Shown here piece after piece: positions 37,633 through 48,179 of a DNA stretch of 64,000 bases. The notes beneath the pieces were generated by a model. The model saw only the letters and a program-made list of their open reading frames with translations. It ran no database searches and had not been told where the DNA came from. Source of the stretch: Azolla pinnata (Eukaryota > Streptophyta > Polypodiopsida > Salviniales > Salviniaceae); contig JBBBWG010028643.1 in the NCBI GenBank assembly GCA_037176905.1, positions 2,506 to 66,505 on the forward strand, read 5' to 3'. Positions within the stretch are counted from its first letter, which is position 1; each line of letters opens with the position of its first letter. The translations under genes and the position numbers were made by a program.

Positions 37633-40440
37633 AGGTACGCTTCCTGAATCAAAACCAAAGTCCATCGCCGTCCGTTCTGCGTTGCCGCGATATTGAGCCG
37701 ACGCAGTCTACTTTTGCTCATGGATTTTGCTTGTCACTGTCGCGGTCGTTGTTGCCATTCCCGAGTTCTTCGTGGCTCTTGTTTCGTGTCTCTCCATGGA
37801 TTTTTGGCGTTTGTTGACACGTTTACGATCTGCATGCCCCTCAAATGCTCCGCCAATCTGCACCAGATCCATTCCGACTGAAAACCGTTAATTCCTTCTA
37901 CAAACTGCGAGGAAAAGGCATTCGTTTTTTTTGAGATTTCAACCTAATTCTTTCTGATAATTATTGATGGAAACTTTCTAAATTTTCAGCGGCTTTTGTC
38001 TATGTACAAATTGCATGGGAAATTTCGTTTTGCCAGGGGAAACTTATATGAGATTGGGATAACCTTTTAACTCGGTAGCATACATTGCACGCCTGATTCA
38101 CTGTACGCAGATAGTTGAACATACGTTCACAGATACACACTGCAGCTATAAGTGTAAGCATGGTCTGATGCTGCTTCTATCCAATATGTGCAGGACATAA
38201 TGATCTGCTCCTATATCTGCAATATGAACATTGTCGTGTGTGTCTATGGCCGAACAGTTCTTATATCTAGGAAGTATATGAATGTATGTATATTTAGAAT
38301 GTTTATACACGTGATCTGTTTCAATGCATACACAATATATGATGTATGTAGTGTTTGTATGGTAATGGTGATATGATCTGTATGCGAGTGTATGTGCATG
38401 CATGATATGTCATGCAATCTATGCATACACTCTGATATGATGCACAACCGACCAAAGACATATGTAATCAAACTGAAATATGCACATGCATGTGAATTGC
38501 TTTGTTATCTGTTCCTGTTCTCTTGTTCATCTTTCTTGCTCTTGTATGCATGTTGCTTTCTGCCTCACATAAACATCAATATGCCTTTCTTTCTTTGCTT
38601 CGGTCTCGTCCCCTCTTGCCATCCCCTCTTATTTAAATTTTGCATGTGATAATTTTATTTTTTACTTTCCTTTTACATGCGTATTTTTGCAATACTAGAA
38701 AGTCAATATCTTTTGTATATTTTGCATACACGTGACCTTGAAACAACAGTTTCTGAAAGATACTCTTTGGAGAGGTAGAAAGAGAGAGTTATACCGATGG
38801 CGTGCTTTTCTTTTTTGTTTTATGTTGAGTGGGCCTCTGCAGTATTTTATGGTAGAATCCAATTTGGCAGGTGTGTCATGGGCAGCCTTGAACACCACTT
38901 GTTTGTGAGAACAACTCTATTGTCTTATAGGAAGACGGGAGCTTCATTGAGTATGCAAATCTCCTGATTCAATGTAATATATTGGAACTTCAACTAGAAT
39001 GATGGCAAAGCATTAGAGTTCCAGAAATGCATCATGGAATTGTTTCCTAGGAAGTCCATAGTCTCTAAACTTCGATTTTTTAGGAAGTGCTCAAGTTTCA
39101 TTCAAATCAAGGGGCTCATGCTCTGCTTGAGGGTTGAATTTACAAAAGGTTGGCCTCAACCTTCCGCAAGCTCAGGGAGGTGAGAAACTAGAGTTTCAGA
39201 TTAAAACTCTATCTAGCAGGATCTGAGCGTATCTTGCCGAATATCTACCTTACACTTTCTTTAAGTGTTTTTTAAATGAAATATTTTGAAGGGCATATAT
39301 ATGAACCCGTACCCGTAAAATTATCACAAAGTTAATATAAGCATTAACTGAAGAAACATTTTTGAAAGTTCTGAGGCTTTGATAATGTTGCTTTAAATTT
39401 GAATATACACCAAAAACAGGCTCTTTTTATGGGTTGAAAGTATCTCAAGGGGTTGGTTGGCATTCTTGTGTTAGTATATGTATTTATTGGAGAAATTAGT
39501 TTTATGTAATCATGGACTTGGTATGTGGGTTTCATGCAGCACATCTAAAATTCAAATACATACTAGGTTTGATCCTGAAAACACCTAGAAGACTCATATT
39601 CCCTACTGATAATAGAAATGATCCAGCCTTGAGTGTTCACAGGCATCCAGAAGAATAAACCTCTTCATGGTATAAGATGTGCACATATCTTGGTCGGAAT
39701 GCATTGGCTTGTATTTTGTTACTTTGATGTAATCAGTTACCAATGTGAAGGTAAATCATAAGCCAGTGAAAACCAAGAACGTCTTTGAGGAGTCGATTTC
39801 CTTACATGGATATTTCAGTTAGTTACACAGCTCAACGTCCATCAATGTAGGATGATTCTCAAGAATATCCTGAAACTTAATTACATGGAATGTTAATGTA
39901 GAAACATTAACATTCCATGTAATTAAGCGCCACTATTATGTTTAACAATGTAGCCAACACAGGAACTTTGATGAATGGTGTCTCCTAGAAATGTTAATCA
40001 AACTACAAGAGTTTGAATAACTTTCGCCAGGAAATGATTACACTGAAGACGTCATGGCTGGCACATTTTTCATCTAGCAGTTGATTTATGATTAGCCCAA
40101 GCATCGCAATCGACACTGCTAATCACACTAAAGTTCTATGACCAAATCTGATTTTACCATGGCCTAGTTAAGAAGGTAGCTCAACTTAGAGAATAGGTTG
40201 GGAAATTGGGACTTCTCAATTTTCTGTGATTTCTGAAGTTTCTGATAGGTTATACATCTGAAAGATCAAAGCGCTTTCAGTTTAACTGTCCAACTGATAT
40301 GAAGTAGTTCCAATCTATGTCCTTGGCTGGAGAACTTCAATTCCTCTCATCCATCATAGAGGTAGGTTGAGGTGCCTAAACATAGACTGAACCAAACTCC
40401 CTTGCTACACAAATATGTGCATCGTGTACGGAAGACACAG
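37633..40440. other. intergenic, no gene recognised
   Basis: AT-rich DNA with ATGTATGT-type low complexity at 38280-38420. The only strong structure is the perfect inverted repeat at 39876-39927. The part from about 40440 upward may be the 3' untranslated region of the bHLH gene. Confidence 0.5.
39876..39927. repeat. perfect 24-bp inverted repeat with 4-nt loop
   Basis: Arms 39876-39899 and 39904-39927 are exact complements, separated by AGAA. The arm begins CTTAATTACATGG and ends TGTTAATGT. It would form a 24-bp hairpin in RNA or a cruciform in DNA. No terminal repeats or target duplication seen, so it is not evidently a MITE. Confidence 0.95.
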
Positions 40441-40649
40441 GGATGATGCATGTCTACAATTTTTAGCCATGACCCCACATCACTATTTAGCAAGTCAAAC
40501 AATATGCCTTCAATAAAGCATTATTATCTTGATTTCCATGCCTCAGAGGCAGGCTGTTTGTTCTGCACTTCTGCTAGCATACAGAAATTCCCATGCAAGA
40601 ATTGTAATTTAATATATGCACAAAAATATTTTGCAAGAAGATTGGGGAG

Positions 40650-43554
40650 TTACTGGTCTTTCCCAGTATTGTTGTAAGAGCAACTACATTTTGCTTGAGC
40701 TTCTGTTAATTCCTGTAAGAAGGAGAGCACAATATATTAGGAGTCAAAAGCAGGGATATCGATATTGCTAAATGGAGAAAACAGGAGAAAAACAAATGTG
40801 TTCTTGCTATCTTTTTTTAATTGTTATAGAACTCATCATCTTTCTCATTGACCATTTTATTAATATAACACTCAATGTACAAGGTACTTTCCTATGCCCC
40901 TACCTTAACTTGATGTTGAAGGCCTTTCACATATTCCACAGCTTCATCAAGCATCTCGGCAGTATTTGTGTGCTGTGGACAGCCACATGTGAAATCAGAA
41001 ATTAATTCTGCAAAAACTCTGATCTAAATGATTGGTTTAGTATGAAAGAGATCTCACGTTTACCTTGTCCATATTCGGTACAAGTTCCTGCAATTTCTTC
41101 ATTCGTTCACTAATTTTTGTCCTCCGAACCTTCAAGTTATAGAAACATATAATTCATGCTTTGAAGAATCCGATGTGTGTGTTATTAAATGCAAATTTGA
41201 TTTCTTGAAAAAAAGGAGGTATATATACTTACTCTTTCAGCAATGCTTCGAGGATGAGTTGCACACCCACGTTTTGCTCTTGTTCGGCATGGAATAGAAT
41301 CAGTAGACAATCTGTCTGTGAAGTAGATGCTTTCAGGACTGGTGGCAGTGCCCAGGGCAAAGTGATTAGCTAAGGCACCCTGCTCAAGGGTATTTCCTGT
41401 CTGATCACAATATAAACCAGTCTAACTGTCACTATATAATTCAACTCATAGAAGAAAAAATGCCAACGCAAAAGTTTGAGAATATAAAACATGCATATCA
41501 CTTGGCAGTCATTTGGCAGATATATTTATCAGGGGAAAAATGATGGGAGACTGCAAGTTGTGAGACATTTGGGTCGAGGCTCTTATCAGATGTACGCGCT
41601 TTCCTTGTTGGTTTTTGGACACCAATTGATATGAGTAAGATCTGAAGAATTAGTTGTATGAAGGGGGGAAGTCACTGGCTGCTGTGTGAACCTCTAGAAT
41701 GATGTATCTTGGATTGAAGCCATTCCGAGCATATATGGATTCAACTGATCCTCTGAACCTGAATGGTACATGGATCTGATTGATTCTCTTGTGTAATCTT
41801 GAATGAAAAAAGGGCTCACCTTTATTCAATTCATGGTAATTGACTTTGTAGTTATTGCTATCCCACTGGGTTTTATTGAGGAAATTCGTACAAAGGATTT
41901 GTCTTACATGAGATTGATTAATTTATTCTGCTTATATAGGGGATGTGCCAGGTTTGTGATAAGCATCTTGGTTTGATTACATTTGGTGACTGTCTATATT
42001 TTCCCATCTCTTCCTTCCATTTCTAGCTTGGAAAATCAGGAGACTAGTTTTCCAGAACCAATGAAAGAAATACATGCGCTAAATTTCACTTGCCTGTGAG
42101 TCAACCGGTGTGTGTCCTGTATAATACTTGTCTGAGTCTCTGAATGCCTTTCTATTGTAAGCAGCAGCACCAGCAGCAGCACCAATGGCAGCAGAATTCG
42201 CAGATCCGGTCATCACATTACCTGCTTCATCCCAAGTATATCCTTCAAAAAATGGTGAAGGTTCCTTTATATGTTGATGACTTGCAGTGGCAGCAACAGC
42301 AGGTGGTCCTTGTCTTTCATAGCTTCCGTCATCTGAGGAATTTCCAGACGAGGAGCCCTCGTTATTCGTCCGGGCGAGAAATCCTGCCAGAGACGAGCTA
42401 CCATGGCGCTGTAGACCAATCGTCGAAGCTCCGTGAACAAGCTCATGTCCACTGTCCATAAGTACAGAGCTAGAGATGAAAGGATTTCTCGTGAGAGGGA
42501 AACTTGGTGGTAAGTTGCCTGGAGGTGCTACTTCAATATCAGGAATTGAATGTGTTGGGGAAAGGAAGCTTGTGTTTTCTCTATGTTCTGATGAAATGTT
42601 CAACGCTACTGTAGGGTGAAGATGTTGATGGTCGATGTGAGGTGATATGCTGCTGTTAGGCTTGAAGCGAGAATGAGAATTAGAGAGAGCAATGAACCTT
42701 GCATTCTGGTCAGGATCATTGCTGGCAGGCGCGCTCATACTGATTCGATTGGGCGAGCTTACTTCTTGATTAGATAGAGGATAAGGCATTCTCTCCGACG
42801 CCAGGAAACCTCCAATATCATTGTTCAGGGGTCCTCTGCTGCTGATACCATTTGATCCCTCATCTCTGATGGAGAGAGAGTGTGATATAGCACTGTCAGC
42901 GAGTGGGAAGCCTCCTTTTAAGGGGTGTGAGGAATCTGCTGGGAAAAACCGGTTGGAAGCTTCTGGAGGATGCAAGAAGCTAGGTGGTTGCTCTCTAGCT
43001 CCATGCACAGTGGCACGGTATAAAGAATGGGCAGAGGGAGGGGAGACTACACCACCATGTACGTAGCTTCTAAGGGTTTGATCAAGAATTCCCTTGGCTG
43101 AAGCACCCGGAGATTCAGTTTCGTAGCTGTTGTCCATGCTGTGTGCAGATTCCATCTTTAGCTGGCTTTCGTGGTGACGTGAAATCGGAAGCTTCAGCTC
43201 ATTCTGATGGTGAGGATGAGGATGAGGATGAGGATAGTGATGGTGATGGTGCTGCTGAGGAGCATGAAGGTAGAAGTGCGAGGGCAGGTGAGCTGGTTCA
43301 ACATCAGCATTAGGTCTGGCAGCAGCAGCAGCACCGCGAATTGTAGTAGAGTGGTGCAGATGATGAGGAACATCAAACGCCTGGGAATTGGTAGTGGAAG
43401 TAGTTGTAGGAGGAGGGGGATGAGTAGGCAAGATGTCGGAGGAAGGAGAAGGCGAAGGAGAAGGAGAGGAAGCAGCTGAAGAGGAAGAAGAGGAGGCAAA
43501 AGCAGGGCTTCTAAATTTGGAATGCGGGGGGAGGTGCTCAGATGGATGAGCCAT
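40650..43554 (-). CDS. bHLH transcription factor, FBH/bHLH122-like
   Basis: Five exons on the minus strand: 43554-42094, 41400-41233, 41129-41064, 40972-40904, 40712-40650; all phases agree, giving 608 residues. Residues 1-487 are low complexity: poly-Ser near 20-45, a His/Pro run near 105-120, alanine-rich near 460. The bHLH lies at about 527-588: RAKRGCATHPRSIAER, VRRTKISERMKKLQELVPN, then NTAEMLDEAVEYVKGLQHQ. The H-E-R basic-region residues needed for E-box recognition are present. CATHPRSIAERVRR and the C-terminal KCSC pair are typical of the family holding Arabidopsis FBH1-4 (bHLH80/81/122/130), which activate CONSTANS and act in ABA and stomatal responses; function here is inferred. The protein is longer than its Arabidopsis relatives because of the N-terminus. 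Intron 1 is GC-AG. Upstream lies a cluster of ACGT motifs. Confidence 0.95.
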
Positions 43555-43559
43555 GGAGG

Positions 43560-44110
43560 GGGGGGCGGGAGAAAAGAGGAAAAGAAGAAGGGGAGGTTAG
43601 GCAAGGAGCCTATGGAATGCCTATACTCTAGGACCAGTGTATGTATGACTAAGTGCCTACTGGTGGAGGTATGGTAATAGGCTGGAGGAGATGGAGATAG
43701 GCTCTTCTAGCTGCTGGGATAGTAATAGGCTGGAAGAAAGAGCCATGGAAGCTGCTGTCTATGTAATCTCCTGTCTGGTGTTGTAGCTAGCTCAGGTGGA
43801 GGTGATGGTGATCTTTCTCACTGTCCGGTAGTTGTTTGTGTACTTCGCAGCTCCTCCAAAAAAGCAAAGAAGGAAGAAGAAGAACACAGTGAAGAGAGCA
43901 TGGAGGTGATTGATGTGAAGCCTCCTTCTGCTTCTTCTTCTTCTTCTCTTCTTCTTCTGCTGCTGCTGCTGCATTCATGAATCTCTCAGAAAAAGGGCAG
44001 AGGGCGGAGCAGAGAAAGTGTCTAGAGAGAGATAGGGAGAGAGAGAGAGAGAGAGAGAGAGTCTGGAGAATGTCAGAAGAGAGAGACTTGTAGAGAGAGA
44101 TTCTGATCCG
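43560..44110 (-). promoter_or_regulatory. probable 5' leader of the bHLH gene with GA tract
   Basis: Purine/pyrimidine-biased sequence between the bHLH start codon and the ACGT cluster. It includes CTT and CTG runs (43935-43975) and an uninterrupted GA tract (about 44037-44061). GA/CT tracts near transcription starts are common in plant promoters. The exact transcription start cannot be seen. Confidence 0.4.
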
Positions 44111-44117
44111 GTTGCCA

Positions 44118-46305
44118 CGTGGGCGCGGCTGCCAAGTGGGCCTCTGCCACGTGGATGCCCGGCGCCGCCACGTCGGACTGGTACGCTTGGGGTCCAGCAG
44201 GTAAAAAAAAAGAAAAAGAAAGAGAAGAATAATCATCTAATTATATATGCAATAATCATCCGATTATCCGTGCAGTAATGATCTGATTAAATATTATCAT
44301 TCCACTCCATACTTATCTAATGATCCGATTATACGTGCAGTAATGATCTGATTAAATAGTATCATTCCACTCTATACTTATCTAATTCTATAAGTGGTTT
44401 GATTTTGTATTTCTCTGTTTTTTGTTGGGTTTTTCCGTCGTTTTTGTTTTCTAATAAAGTTGCAAAACTGCCCCAAAGAAACTCCTAATAAATTTATTAA
44501 TGATATTTTAATGCCTACTAAGATTCGAAAGTATAATTTGACGTCGGGTTTTATCGCTGATCGATTCATTCCTAATTGCTTCTATCCTTCGCTTGCGAAC
44601 TTCTTCCATCTATCTCTTCTCATGTTCATGGGTTTGTAATCCTCCTACTGCTATTTATGAATTGCTTCGTACATTTTACAGCTGTTTACTAATCGATTCT
44701 CTTACCCGATTAATCGAAGTTAGTGTGCTCTCAGAATCTGATTAAGTTTTGGTGCTAATCAATTAGCTGGTCGCTATTTATTAGCGAGAAAAATCTGTAT
44801 CATGATTCGACTATATAATTAAAATCTGATTATGTAACTAGCGGGTTTGTTTTGCTCGCGTTTTTGTTTTTTTTCCTTTTTTTTCCCTTTTTTTTTCCTC
44901 TGACCTTTTTGGCGCTTTATTTTTATTTTTTGGGGTTCATGCAATTCCAAGAATTAGCGGCCGCTTCCCAAAAGAGGGAATTTTAACGATGCGGTGATTG
45001 ATGGATGGGGATCGCTGTCAAGGCCCCCGTCGTTTTCATCCCTATCATTTTATCATTTATGATTTTAATGATTATATTGTTTTACCTGCCCGATTTTTAT
45101 TTTCTTTCCCCCCCCCCACTTTCTTCTTTATTGTGGATTTATTGATAAAAAAAAGAGGAGGAAAAACAAAATAAATAAAAAAACCAAAAAAGAAGAGGCA
45201 ATTTATTTCGTTATTCTCCGGAGAGGGGTTTAACTGCCGCTTTATTTATTTATTATTTACCTCCCTCCCTTTGTTTTGGTTTTTGTTTTTTTTGGAGTGT
45301 TGGTTTTTTTGTTTTTTTGTTCTTCGTAGAAAGCGATGCCCGGCGTGCTGCCACGTCAGGTACGGAGCACCGAGCCCTTCCCACGCTGCCAAAAGCCAGG
45401 AGGAAAAATTTAGGTAGCCAAATAAATAAGTAAATAACTAAATAAATTGTTTAAAAAATAAGTAAGTAAATAAATTAATAAGTAAATAAGTAAATAAATA
45501 ATTAAATAAATAAGGAAGTAAGTAAATAAATAAGTAAATAAATAAATGAATAATTAACTAAGTAAAGAAAGAAAGAAAGAAAGAAATAAGGAAATAAGTA
45601 AATAAATAAATAAGCAAGCAAGTAAGCAAGTAAATACTTACTTACTAAGTAAGTAAATAAATAAATGGAATAAGCTCTTTTCTGAGAAAAGAAAAAACGT
45701 CAAAAAAGGGGGGGCTATGAAAATTAAAATAGAAAATCAGAAAAAGGCCGAAAAGACCCGGCCATGCAGATACGACCAAAAAGAGTGAATGGCGCACCGA
45801 CGCCGCCCCCGCCACGTGGCCGCCAGCTCAGCCCCCGCCACGTCAGCGCCAGGTGAGCGCCAGGCGCCCTTCTCTCTCTCTCTCTCTCTCTGAATTTGTT
45901 CACGGGGGCGGCCCTTCTCAACCGCTCCCGCCGCCACGTGGCTGCCAGCTCAGCCGCTCCCACCGCCACGTGGCTGCCAGCTCAGCCGCTCCCTCCGCCA
46001 TGTGGCTGCCAGCTTAGCCATCTCCCGCGACGTCGGCGCCACGTCGGCGCCTTCCTATCCGTGTACTGATTTGTCTCAATTTGTTTTTTTGTTAAACTTT
46101 TACAAGGAAAAAAAGGGAATTGGGAAAAAGAAAAAAACACGAAAACAGAAAAAGACGAAAAAGACCCGAGCCACGCGGATACAACCAAAAAAGTGAATTG
46201 CGACGCCGCCGCCACGTCAGCGCCAGGTCAGCGCACGTCAGCGCCAGGTCAGCGCACGTCAGCGCCACGTCAGCTCCAGATCAGCGCCACGTCAGCGCCG
46301 CGCTC
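44118..46305. promoter_or_regulatory. cluster of about 15 ACGT-core motifs
   Basis: Motifs of the form GCCACGTGG (G-box) and GCCACGTCAGC (ABRE/C-box-like) occur near 44119, 44151, 44170, 45354, 45814, 45839, 45935, 45967, 46023, 46040, 46213, 46234, 46255, 46267 and 46289. Two subsets are tandem: a 32-36-bp unit with GCCACGTGGCTGCCAGCTCAG at 45928-46015 (the third copy has CATGTG), and a 12-21-bp unit with CACGTCAGCGCC at 46210-46305. These are classic bZIP/bHLH target cores. The region lies 0.6-2.8 kb upstream of the bHLH start codon. Confidence 0.7.
45412..45665. repeat. (AAAT/AAGT)n microsatellite
   Basis: About 250 bp of tetranucleotide repeats of AAAT with AAGT, AACT and GAAA variants, between the two parts of the ACGT cluster. 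Confidence 0.95.
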
Positions 46306-46689
46306 CTTCCTGTGTTTTTTTTTTCCTTCTCTGTTTCTGCTTCTGCTTCGATTTGTGTTTTGCTGGTTTATTTCATTTGTTTCTGTTTCTGGTTTTTCAT
46401 TTTTATTGATTTTTACTGCGGCTGCTGCGGCTGCTGCTGCTGGCAGACGCAATCTACTCATAATTGCAGCCTGCCTTTTAGGAGAAGGAAAAATGCCTTC
46501 ACAAATTAAAGGTCAGAAGTGGAGCGGCAGCGGCAGGAGGAGCCGCAGCAGGAGCAGAAGAAGAAGAAGAAGATCAGAAGAGGGAAGCGGAGCTGAAGGA
46601 AGTTAAAGAATGGAGAGACTAAATCAATGCTCTTCAATTCCAGTCTTTCCTGAATCCTGAGCAAAAGGGTTTTTTGTTGCATGCAGGTA

Positions 46690-46785
46690 TTTTATCCATC
46701 TCTATCTTTCTATCTATCTATCTGTCTGTCTATCTATCTATCTACCTACCTACCTATCTGTCTGTTTGTCTGTCTGTCTATAGTA
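46690..46785. repeat. (TATC)n/(TGTC)n microsatellite
   Basis: Compound tetranucleotide repeat with TATC, TGTC and TACC blocks. Confidence 0.95.
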
Positions 46786-46789
46786 TATA

Positions 46790-47830
46790 TGCATATGCAT
46801 ACAAACACATCTCTGGGCATGTGTTTTACTAGCAGTCCGATTGGAAAGCCAAGGTAAAATTTCCAGAGCAAATCATGGGCTATATGTAGAGCTATATAAG
46901 ACAAAAATGGTAAGAAATCGTCAAGAAGGAAAAAAAAGAAAAGGTCTCCTTTTTCTCCTATTCCTTCCTCTTTTATGGTCGGTCCATAATCTTAAATCCC
47001 CACAGATTGGAGAAGGTGGTAAAGGGGGCCGGAGAGCGATCTACAAGTAGAATCTCAGATACTTACATCTGCTGAGCCTAGAGCCCTGCAATCCAGCTCT
47101 AATATTGAGCTTTGAGCTAGAAGCGTTCAACACCCTAAACCCCTTGACCGGAACCTACCTACCCTGTGTTTTGATATGGACTAGCCTGAATGAACGGTGA
47201 CAGTTTGAAAGTATTGGTTTCATGCGCAGCTATGAACAAACTGTATCACTCAAGAACATGTTTGGATCGAATCAAAGGCTACACCAACTCCGATTGTGTC
47301 AGGCAACCCTGACACGGAGAGGCTGATGGAAAGCTCTTCGTTCTCGCACACAGAGAGACTGTGCGGCCCCAGTTAACTATAGGATGTTTGGCATCTGAAT
47401 TAGCAGTTAACTAGGCTCCTCGGCAACAGAGGCTATTAGTAGATTTCATGAAAAATTGCTAGAAATGGAAGCATGTAATGCCCCATCTTGCATTGTGATT
47501 CACAGGCACAATTCATCTCATGAGGAAATTAGACATTTAGAGTGCGAAAACCGAGAATCGTATCGAGGTGTTGTATCATTATATCAAAGAGCTCATCATT
47601 GATAAACATCATAGCGTTTGAACATTGTCGATTGCTTGACCAAACTGCTCTAGGACATGATATCGATGTGTATATTCAGGACATATAGGACTATGACAAG
47701 TTGACAGATGGAAATAACCAGAATAGAAGAGATAATCGCTTTTCAGCCCCCCTTTTATCATCTTTTTCCTCCTCCTCATCTCCATGTTCTCATCTCTCCC
47801 ACTTTCATCAATTTCGTTGTCTCAACACCC
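46790..47830. other. intergenic, no gene recognised
   Basis: Mixed sequence without a family match on either strand; open frames are under 70 codons and overlap one another. Confidence 0.5.
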
Positions 47831-48175
47831 AAACAAACACATACACGCATACTCTTACATATCAAGATACATATACCATACATATGCACACATGAATAGA
47901 TAAGTGCATACCATCGTGTATACACAAACAGACGAATTGATGCATAGTCTTTCAGCCGTTGATGCATGCATCCATTCATACATATATACACACATATATA
48001 CTCATCCCTGCATGCATACACTGATAAATGCTTGCATGCATGCATGCATCCTCATCTTCATCATGCATATGTCCATTCATACATATATACATACACGAAT
48101 AGACATGTACACTTCCTCATCCATTCATGCATACACACAGAAATGCACTTTTCCTTAAAACATATCCATCCATCC
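47830..48175. repeat. ACAT/ATGC-rich microsatellite region
   Basis: Interrupted repeats of ACATAC, CATGCATG and CATCCATC. The His/Tyr/Thr-rich plus-strand frames here come from the repeat. Confidence 0.85.
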
Positions 48176-48179
48176 ATGC

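Noticed and set aside
42144-43479. Plus-strand frames opposite bHLH exon 1
   Set aside because: Shadows of the His/Ser/Gln-rich N-terminal coding sequence; the minus-strand frame continues in phase into the bHLH exons.
46120-46606. Plus-strand frames of 129 and 137 codons (SAPGQRTSAP repeats, Arg/Ser-rich end)
   Set aside because: They come from translating the CACGTCAGCGCC tandem motifs and adjacent CTG/GAA runs. No donor, acceptor or family support.
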